DNA from: Brachybacterium sp036311905
GTDB lineage: Bacteria > Actinomycetota > Actinomycetes > Actinomycetales > Dermabacteraceae
NCBI RefSeq assembly: GCF_036311905.1
Contig: NZ_JAZDCH010000009.1
Span: forward strand, 69,622 to 133,621
Length of the DNA: 64,000 nucleotides
Direction: 5' to 3'
Made by a program: the position numbers and the translations under genes. Under the pieces are notes generated by a model. That model saw nothing but the letters and a program-made list of their open reading frames with translations. It was not told where the DNA came from and searched no databases. Position 1 is the first letter of the stretch. Each line of letters starts with the position of its first letter. This document shows positions 24,701 through 30,377 of the stretch, piece by piece.

Positions 24701-25980
24701 TTGTCGATCCGCAGCTCGACGTCGTCGCGCTGGCGGAGCGTCTCGAGGAGGTCCGAGGCGAACTTGAGATCGTGCCCGGCGACGACCACGCGATGGCGGC
24801 GCTCGTGGACCTGGAGCGCCCCGGCGGTCGCGGGATCGGCTTCCGCACGGGCGAAGTACGCGCTGAAGCGCTCGGCGGTGGCCTGCATCGAGTACGAGCC
24901 CACGGCGGCCCGCGCGCGGTGGGCGGCCTCGGCGAGGACCCCCGGTTCCGCCGCCGCCCGCCGCAGGACGGCGACGACGTCGCCGCCGTCGACGAAGAGC
25001 GGGTAGTCCTCGCCCAGCAGGTCCTCGTGCATCCGCGTGCGGTTGAGGACGGGCGGGGTCCCGAGCGCCGCGCATTCGAGCATCTTCGTGGAGATCTCGG
25101 GGCTGGCATCCAGCTCCGGGTCGCGCCAGCACAGGCCCACATCGGCCCGTGCGACGATGTCGAGCACCTCGCGCCGTGGGAGTCCGCCGTGCCAGGTCAC
25201 GCGCGGCCCGGGCATCTCCGCCGCCGCCTTCATCGCCGCGAGCCAGTCGTGGTCCGCCCCGGTGTTCTGGAACTTGTCGCCCACCAGGTCGAGGGTGGAC
25301 TCGTGGCCGGCGGCGGCGAGCTGATCGGGCAGCTCGGTCATCTCGAGCGTGTTCCAGAGCCGCGCGAACTTGCCAGCGTAGACGAGGCGGAGCGGATCAC
25401 CGGCCTGCCGGTCCACGGCGCCGTCGCGGAAGGCCTCGTCGGGGACGATCGGGTTCATGACAAGGGTCTTGCCCGTCATGGCGCCGTTGAGGGACTCAAC
25501 GATCGAGCGGGCCTCCTCGGTCTGGAGGAAGATGCGCCGGGACTGCTCGGCGATCGTGTCCAGGAGATTCCGCTCGTGCTCGGTGGGGGAGAAGCTGAAG
25601 GCAGCGCCCTCGGTGAGATAGGGCCACAGGCGGCCGGTGAAGCGCCCGGAGACCGCGAGCGCCGCGGCGATGTCGAAGCCCCGGGAGATGATCACGTCGA
25701 AGTGGTGGCGGCGATCGAGCACGGCGACGCGGCTCGCCGCGTGGCGGGGCTTCATCCCGGCGAGCCCGGAGACCTGGTCGTCGAACGGGGTGTGGAGGGC
25801 GAGGCCCTCCAGCTCGGTGAGACCGGTGATCTTCTCCGGGTCCTGGACGTCCGCCTTCAGCAGCACGTGCACCTCGGAGCCGGTGCGGTGCAGGCAGCGG
25901 GCGAGCGCCTCGAGCCAGATGCCCGAGCCGTCGCGATAGTTGAGGTTGACGTCCCCGTAGAGCAAGATCCGGCGGCTCAT
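21787..25980 (-). CDS. Giant three-domain glycosyltransferase
   Basis: A 1397-residue cytoplasmic protein; the ATG overlaps the preceding stop (ATGA, 25980-25977). Three GT-B units can be read. Residues 1-385 are GT4-like: ILLYGDVNLNYRDGSGIWL, LRLVYAGKFARLWN, PEISTKMLECAALGTPPV. Residues 395-715 are a second unit (VIPNTIDLGDLDRPKLPG, SRETFHLAPIEGMASG) paralogous to the C-terminal part of the enzyme at 5315-7051. After a linker of about 220 residues, 940-1255 form a CgeB/DUF3880-like unit (VLFWNKEDPVHFRSF, TAAFAGTYYGSRYPKRS, PSMFSRRVVEIAASG). Fusing three transferases suggests sequential addition of sugars to one acceptor. The gene is coupled upstream to a membrane protein and downstream to the heparinase-like gene. 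The larger open frame starting at 26334 is rejected because it would overlap that membrane protein. Confidence 0.85.
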   Translation of the reverse strand: MSRRILLYGDVNLNYRDGSGIWLEALARCLHRTGSEVHVLLKADVQDPEKITGLTELEGLALHTPFDDQVSGLAGMKPRHAASRVAVLDRRHHFDVIISRGFDIAAALAVSGRFTGRLWPYLTEGAAFSFSPTEHERNLLDTIAEQSRRIFLQTEEARSIVESLNGAMTGKTLVMNPIVPDEAFRDGAVDRQAGDPLRLVYAGKFARLWNTLEMTELPDQLAAAGHESTLDLVGDKFQNTGADHDWLAAMKAAAEMPGPRVTWHGGLPRREVLDIVARADVGLCWRDPELDASPEISTKMLECAALGTPPVLNRTRMHEDLLGEDYPLFVDGGDVVAVLRRAAAEPGVLAEAAHRARAAVGSYSMQATAERFSAYFARAEADPATAGALQVHERRHRVVVAGHDLKFASDLLETLRQRDDVELRIDKWHRLAAHDREESLAHAAWADTVICEWSGPNAVFYAQHLPPATRLLVRFHGFEVRGKWITDLDPRRVDAFVFVSDFYRRHVLRTLGWPENRTTVIPNTIDLGDLDRPKLPGAQFHLGLAGYVPFLKRPDRAVDLLRLLLQEDDRFQLHLRGRVPWQYPWEWRKPAGQDAYRAFFRSIADDPQLREHVVFEPFSPDMGNWFRRIGWMTSPSSRETFHLAPIEGMASGAPALVWDRDGAEEIFGGEFVRGSTEELAELVLAHRNADSWAELGATAKDRAAQYDLMIAREHWTELLGLPRGAEPPLRGRSLLEEDAAPQNRAEALALLDRRFEAEGAEAAEGVLAEHHDLLTEEEARVAGWRRLAGWADDSLVAPVGLAPLYRPEPGCAVVTGTQRKEPIEGLRTVPVGAPKSVGALDQDVLLAVDALTRAAIRERAAVIIARGPLGTVLAARIAARRLGIAWCAEEIERLELPGQTGQYLGQIHNRLVEEAQPIGAATDGTARPAGSDADAAPVHLEDLRIGLIADEFTRRTISTTVPTVALARRAGADQLDGLDAVIVESAWEGPDHEWFHGIAYHGEEEAADLWRLLDGARDRGIPVLFWNKEDPVHFRSFALPASRMDHVFTTDADRLPAYLAQENRNLSASSLPFYAEPKLHNPLPSARPWTRTAAFAGTYYGSRYPKRSAELRSILEVAARHGLTIYDRQRDRPDSPYRLPEELQEFSVGSVPYDQVLDVYKSHPVNLNVNSVSDSPSMFSRRVVEIAASGSVVASGAGRGICEVLGAAFPVLDSAEAWDEHLALWLSDEDARLRTAWDQLRTVLRTHRADQALVLMLRTAGLAVDPGGLPAYGWIVDEASQVEAAARQSLRPVVVTADPALRRLAEELGLAIADSADALEWVTTSRSAVPPTHFEDLLLATLFVDADVLSARTDTAEGDPMITPGLGAPDTSLRRRHLAGPGDGTRPYAWRMPKAAS

Positions 25981-26864
25981 GCGTGCCCCTCCGTCCGGTC
26001 GGTGGCGATCTCCTGCAGGTGGGATAGGAGCGACGTCTGCGGGGCGCCGGCGGCGGCCTCGAGCTCCTCGGGGCCGAGCGGGAGCGAGACCGCGCTCGAG
26101 CGGCGCAACGCCGCGGTGTGGACGTCCGGCGGCAGCGCCGAGCGCAGCAGGTAGACGGGGACCTTGTGCGACTCTGCCCAGGAGACGCCCTCGAGCAGCT
26201 CGCGCATCAGGGCGGTGCCGACACCGGTGGTCGCGCTCGACCAGACGGCCGAGGCACGCAGGGCCTGCTCGTCCAGCAGGATCAGATCGGGCCGGTCCCG
26301 CTCGAGGGCGGGGACCACCTCGCCGGGGAGCCACGGGCGGGCCGTGAGCTCGGGGAGGGGGCGGGGGTCGAAGATCCCGCCCACTGCGAGCACGCGCTGC
26401 GGGGTGAGCATCGTCGCGAGCGTCTCGTTCGTGAACGGATTCGTCACCTCGGGGGTCGAGGCCCGACCGGCGGAGGCGGCCGGGCGGGGCGCGCCAGCTC
26501 CCGCCGGCGCCGGCGACGCCGCGGGCGCGGCGCCCGCCGGGAGGCCGTGCTTGAGGCGGTCGTTCACGTCCTGGGTGCGGCGCATGAGGCTCGCCCCGTA
26601 CTTGCCGGACTGCTTGTTCCCGGCCTCGACGGCGCGGTGCACCTTGTTCGTCCCCTGGGTCACGGATCGCTGCAGCGTCCCCAGCAGGCGTTCGTGCTTG
26701 ATCAGGCGTCTCTGGAGAGTGCGCTGCATGAACGTGATCGAGGCGAGCCCCACCATCACGCCGAGCAGCATCAGGGTCAGACCGACGCGGGGGCTCCAGA
26801 TCTGCACCACCGCTCCGAGGACGAACAGGACGAGGGCCGCGGCGGCGGCGAGACGGGTGCTCAT
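25977..26864 (-). CDS. Two-TM membrane protein with coiled coil and cytoplasmic domain
   Basis: A 295-residue protein of unrecognised family. Residues about 4-22 and 26-46 are hydrophobic helices, so both ends are probably cytoplasmic. A charged helical stretch (about 48-105, TLQRRLIKHERLLGTLQRS) may form a coiled coil. An Ala/Pro-rich linker (about 108-135) precedes a domain (about 150-280) with RVLAVGGIFDPRPLPEL, PDLILLDEQALRASAVW and KVPVYLLRSALP, which looks like a Rossmann-type alpha/beta fold. The stop overlaps the ATG of the giant glycosyltransferase, so one plausible role is tethering that enzyme to the membrane near the exporter. That role is inference from coupling only. Confidence 0.7.
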   Translation of the reverse strand: MSTRLAAAAALVLFVLGAVVQIWSPRVGLTLMLLGVMVGLASITFMQRTLQRRLIKHERLLGTLQRSVTQGTNKVHRAVEAGNKQSGKYGASLMRRTQDVNDRLKHGLPAGAAPAASPAPAGAGAPRPAASAGRASTPEVTNPFTNETLATMLTPQRVLAVGGIFDPRPLPELTARPWLPGEVVPALERDRPDLILLDEQALRASAVWSSATTGVGTALMRELLEGVSWAESHKVPVYLLRSALPPDVHTAALRRSSAVSLPLGPEELEAAAGAPQTSLLSHLQEIATDRTEGHA

Positions 26865-26947
26865 GGCGCGATGCTCCTGCGAGATCGGTCGTTCACGGGA
26901 TGGATCTGTGCGGCCGCACCGTCAGGAGAGGGGCCGCGGGAGGTGGC

Positions 26948-28201
26948 TCAGCGCCACAGCCCCTTGGTGTCGATGACGACCTTCTCCTGGAGCGTCGAGC
27001 GGTCGAACTCCTTGAAGGGGTCGTGGTCCACCATCACCAACACGATGTCCGCGCGCTCCACGGCGTCCTCGAGGGTGGCGAGCTCGACATTGGACTTGCC
27101 GGCGAACTCCTTCGGGAGCTCGTCGATGTTCGGCTCCACCACGAGCACCTGGCCCTCCGGCAGGCGGTCGGTGAGCGCGACGGCGATGTCCTTCGAGGGC
27201 GACTCGCGCAGGTCGTCGATGTTGGCCTTGAAGGCGATGCCGAGCGCTGCGACCACGGGGTTCTTGAACTTGTCCGCCTTCTCGAGGACCTTCTCGAGGA
27301 CCAGCTCGGGCTTGGAGTCGTTGACCTCGCGGGCGGTGCGGATCAGGTTCGAGAACTCGCGGTCGGCGGAGACGATGAACCAGGGGTCCACGGCGATGCA
27401 GTGACCGCCCACGCCCGGGCCGGGCTGGAGGATGTTGACGCGCGGGTGGTGGTTGGCGAGCTCGATCAGCTCCCACACGTCGATGCCCTGGCGCTCGGAG
27501 ATGATCGACAGCTCGTTCGCGAAGGCGATGTTCACATCACGGAAGGCGTTCTCGGTCAGCTTCGCCATCTCGGCGGTGCGGGCATCGGTGAGCAGCAGCT
27601 CGCCGTTGCAGAAGCTCGCGTAGAGATCGCGGTTCAGCTCACCGGCCTCGGGGGTGAGGCCGCCGATGATCCGGTCGTTGTCGACCATCTCGATCATGAT
27701 GCGGCCGGGCAGCACCCGCTCCGGGGCGTGCGAGAAGTACAGCGAGTTCGGGAGGTTCGGCTCCGTGGTGAACTCGGGGCGCAGCTCGAGGATCACCCCG
27801 GCCATGTGCTCGGTCGCGCCGGGGGGCGAGGTCGACTCGAGCACCACCAGCTCGCCACCGGACAGCTTCGGGGCGATCCCGCGAGCGGCCGCCTCGATGT
27901 AGGAGAGGTCCGCGTCGTGGTCGCCCTTGAACGGGGTGGGGACGGAGACGATGTAGGCGTCGGCCTCGGGGGTCTCGGTCTGCGCGGAGAGCTTGCCCTG
28001 GGCGACGGTGCCCGCGACGACGGTCTCGAGCCCCTCCTCGACGAACGGCACCTTGCCGGCGTTGATCGCGTCGACGTTGCTCTGCTTGATGTCCACGCCG
28101 ATCACCGTCTTTCCCGCCTGAGCGAGCACGGCGGCCGTGGGCAGACCGATGTAGCCGAGGCCGATCACAGCCACGGTGTCGAGGGGGACGCTGGGACTCA
28201 C
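26948..28201 (-). CDS. wecC: UDP-N-acetyl-D-mannosamine dehydrogenase
   Basis: A 417-residue protein. It oxidises UDP-ManNAc to UDP-ManNAcA with NAD+. The Rossmann motif is VIGLGYIGLPTAA (residues 12-24), ESTSPPGATEHM matches the WecC-type substrate loop, the helix carrying K214 and N218 reads AKLTENAFRDVN, and the catalytic loop GPGVGGHCIAVDPW carries Cys268. The C-terminal domain starts near residue 315 (VVAALGIAFKANIDDLRESPS). The GHCIAVDPWF loop separates it from the UDP-Glc dehydrogenase at 1368-2684, which has GGGCLPKD. The start is GTG. It takes the product of the epimerase at 11962-13125, and its divergent neighbour is the ABC exporter. Confidence 0.95.
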   Translation of the reverse strand: MSPSVPLDTVAVIGLGYIGLPTAAVLAQAGKTVIGVDIKQSNVDAINAGKVPFVEEGLETVVAGTVAQGKLSAQTETPEADAYIVSVPTPFKGDHDADLSYIEAAARGIAPKLSGGELVVLESTSPPGATEHMAGVILELRPEFTTEPNLPNSLYFSHAPERVLPGRIMIEMVDNDRIIGGLTPEAGELNRDLYASFCNGELLLTDARTAEMAKLTENAFRDVNIAFANELSIISERQGIDVWELIELANHHPRVNILQPGPGVGGHCIAVDPWFIVSADREFSNLIRTAREVNDSKPELVLEKVLEKADKFKNPVVAALGIAFKANIDDLRESPSKDIAVALTDRLPEGQVLVVEPNIDELPKEFAGKSNVELATLEDAVERADIVLVMVDHDPFKEFDRSTLQEKVVIDTKGLWR

Positions 28202-28386
28202 GAGAAGCTCCTGAGGAGTGAGGACGGCGCGGAGGGGCGAGACGGAGGAGGATGATCTCGCCCACCGTAGCGCGTGGGCGGGAACCCGCGACTGCTGGTG
28301 TCACGGGTGTCTCGCTGTCGCGGAAGGGCATGCACAGGAAGTCGCGTATCGTTCAGGCGTGATCCGTCGGGCCGAGGAGTCGAGCA
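28202..28386. promoter_or_regulatory. Divergent promoter region, wecC and ABC exporter
   Basis: A 185-bp gap. On the plus strand TATCGT (28347-28352) is a -10 candidate, followed by GAGGAG (28374-28379) 7 nt before the GTG of the permease. A perfect inverted repeat CGCCCAC...GTGGGCG (28259-28265 and 28274-28280) lies nearer wecC and may be an operator or a hairpin in the wecC leader. Confidence 0.4.
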
Positions 28387-29283
28387 GTGGCAGGTGAGGT
28401 GCGGACGTCCTCGGACGTCATCCGGGCGCTTCGCGACCGGGGACAGGACCCGAGTGGGCTGTCCCCGATCGGAGTGCGACCGCCCCTCGGTACGTATCTC
28501 CGCGAGCTGTGGGAGCGCCGCCACTTCATCTGGTACGACGCGCGGCAGCGGAGCTCGACGCAGAACACGTCGACTCGGCTCGGCAATGTCTGGCTCTTCC
28601 TGCGGCCGCTGATCGACGCGGCCTTCTACTGGGTGATCTTCGGGGTATTGATGGGCGTCGACCGTGGCGTCGACAACTTCCCCGCGTTCCTGATCATCGG
28701 TCTGCTGATGTTCCGCGCGACCGGGTCGGCGATCAGCTCAGGCGCGATGCTCATGCGCGGCAGCAAATCGATGATCCGTGCGTTCAACTTCCCCCGCGCG
28801 GCCGTGCCCATCTCGAGCGTGCTGCAGGCCTCGATGTCGTCTGTGGCCACCATGATCGTGATCTGCTTCGCCATCACGATCATCCCGCCCTTCGCGCCGC
28901 CGAACCTCATGTGGCCGCTGATCATCCCGATCTTCCTGCTGCAGGCGCTGCTCAACCTGGGGATCACCTTCATCACCGCTCGGATCGGCTTCCACCTCCC
29001 GGACATGGCCAACGTGCTTTCGGTGGTCAGCCGCTTCCTCATGTACGGGTCAGGCGTTATCTTCCCGATCGAGGCGTTCATCAAGCATCCGACCATCCGC
29101 GAGATCGTCATGCTCAACCCGGTTTACCGGATCCTCGACATGTCCCGCACCGTGCTCATCGACGGCGCGGTCCCCGCCCTCGACTCCTGGCTCATCCTCG
29201 GCGCATGGGTGCTGGTGCTCCTGGTGGGCGGCTTCGTCTACTTCTCGCGAGGGGAGGAGATCTATGGTCGAGAGCTCCGCTGA
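28387..29283 (+). CDS. ABC-2 polysaccharide exporter permease (Wzm/TagG type)
   Basis: A 298-residue integral membrane protein with about six hydrophobic helices between residues 70 and 290. It has the ABC-2 layout: an amphipathic RQRSSTQNTSTRLGNVWLFLRP entry, FYWVIFGVLMG, FLIIGLLMFRATGSAISSGA, MIVICFAITIIPP, PLIIPIFLLQALLNLGITFI, the RIGFHLPDMANVLSVVSRFL segment near the pore, and the final WLILGAWVLVLLVGGFVYFSR. It forms the channel that exports an undecaprenyl-linked polymer, energised by the ATPase encoded next, whose start overlaps its 3' end by 20 bp. GTG start with GAGGAG 7 nt upstream. This marks the locus as ABC-transporter-dependent (not Wzx/Wzy) polymer synthesis. Confidence 0.92.
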   Translation: MAGEVRTSSDVIRALRDRGQDPSGLSPIGVRPPLGTYLRELWERRHFIWYDARQRSSTQNTSTRLGNVWLFLRPLIDAAFYWVIFGVLMGVDRGVDNFPAFLIIGLLMFRATGSAISSGAMLMRGSKSMIRAFNFPRAAVPISSVLQASMSSVATMIVICFAITIIPPFAPPNLMWPLIIPIFLLQALLNLGITFITARIGFHLPDMANVLSVVSRFLMYGSGVIFPIEAFIKHPTIREIVMLNPVYRILDMSRTVLIDGAVPALDSWLILGAWVLVLLVGGFVYFSRGEEIYGRELR

Positions 29284-30355
29284 CCAGAGCGTCGAGAGCG
29301 CCCCGCACGACGAGACCGACGACCTCGGCGCCGGCGACGGTGGCTCCCTGTGGATCGCCCCCGAGCACTCCCCGCTCACCGTGGTCGCCCACCGGGTGCG
29401 GATGCGCTACAAGGTGCCGCGCGCCGACCGCACCCCCCGCAAGGGCCTCGCGCAGAAGATCACCCGGCGCCGCCACATGGTCTCCGTCTCCGCGGTGCGG
29501 GGCGTGGACCTCACGGCCCGCGAGGGCGAGTTCATCGGCATCATCGGCCGCAACGGCTCCGGCAAGTCGACGCTGCTGCGCATGCTCGCGGGCGTCGAGC
29601 CGCCCACCTCCGGCGTGGTGCTCGCGAGCGCCCGCCCCCAGCTGCTGGGCGTGAGCGCCGCCTTGATCGGTGACCTGACCGGGGCGGAGAACATCAAGCT
29701 CGGCTTCCTCGCCCTCGGCATGTCCCCCGAGCAGGCGGACGAGCACTTCGGTCGCGCCGCGGAGCTCTCCGCCCTCGGCGACGCGATCGACCTGCCCATG
29801 CGCACCTACTCCTCGGGCATGTCCTCGCGCCTCAAGTTCGCGATCTCCGTCATGGCGGAGCCCAAGATCCTGATGATCGACGAGGCGCTCTCCACGGGCG
29901 ACGCCGCCTTCGCCGAGCGCTCCAAGAAGAAGATGGACGACCTCCTCGAGCGGGCCGGCACAGTATTCATGGTGAACCATGCTCCGCGCACCATCGAGAA
30001 CGTCTGCTCGCGGGTGATCTGGATGGAGAAGGGCCGGATCGTCATGGACGGGGACACCAAGGAGGTGTCCAAGAAGTACCGCACCTTCGCGTACTTCCTC
30101 GCCCAGGAGCGGCCCGAGGAGGCCTCCGCCCACCTCCAGGAGTGCATCCTCGAGGGCAGCGCCCAGCGGGTCGACGCCCAGCTCACCGGGCCGGAGCCGC
30201 TGCACCGCCCGGCCCCGTCCGACCCGCCGGAGCTCGAACCGGACCCCTTCGCGCAGATCTTCGAACGGGAGATGAAGAAGCAGACCTTCCCCGGCGGCGC
30301 CGCACCGCGCCCCGCCGGGCGACGTGCCGCGCGCGGCTCCCGCGCCGCCCGCTGA
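29264..30355 (+). CDS. ABC polysaccharide exporter ATPase (Wzt/TagH type)
   Basis: A 363-residue ATPase. Walker A is GRNGSGKST (residues 95-103), the signature is TYSSGMSSRL near residue 184, Walker B is ILMIDEALSTGD near residue 204, and the switch His lies in MVNHAPRTIENV. The long N-terminal segment before Walker A (YKVPRADRTPRKGLAQKITRRR) is the usual spaced first strand pair of TagH/Wzt proteins. Residues about 265-363 form a C-terminal extension rich in Pro/Ala/Arg without a recognised carbohydrate-binding fold, so chain-end recognition through a classic Wzt-C domain is not evident. It couples ATP hydrolysis to export with the adjacent permease at the cytoplasmic membrane. Confidence 0.92.
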   Translation: MVESSADQSVESAPHDETDDLGAGDGGSLWIAPEHSPLTVVAHRVRMRYKVPRADRTPRKGLAQKITRRRHMVSVSAVRGVDLTAREGEFIGIIGRNGSGKSTLLRMLAGVEPPTSGVVLASARPQLLGVSAALIGDLTGAENIKLGFLALGMSPEQADEHFGRAAELSALGDAIDLPMRTYSSGMSSRLKFAISVMAEPKILMIDEALSTGDAAFAERSKKKMDDLLERAGTVFMVNHAPRTIENVCSRVIWMEKGRIVMDGDTKEVSKKYRTFAYFLAQERPEEASAHLQECILEGSAQRVDAQLTGPEPLHRPAPSDPPELEPDPFAQIFEREMKKQTFPGGAAPRPAGRRAARGSRAAR

Positions 30356-30377
30356 GCCGTCGCCCGGACCTGCCCGG

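Noticed and set aside
22318..26154. Plus-strand open frame of 1278 codons
   Set aside because: It mirrors the giant glycosyltransferase gene; low-complexity Arg/Gly/Glu composition and no domains.
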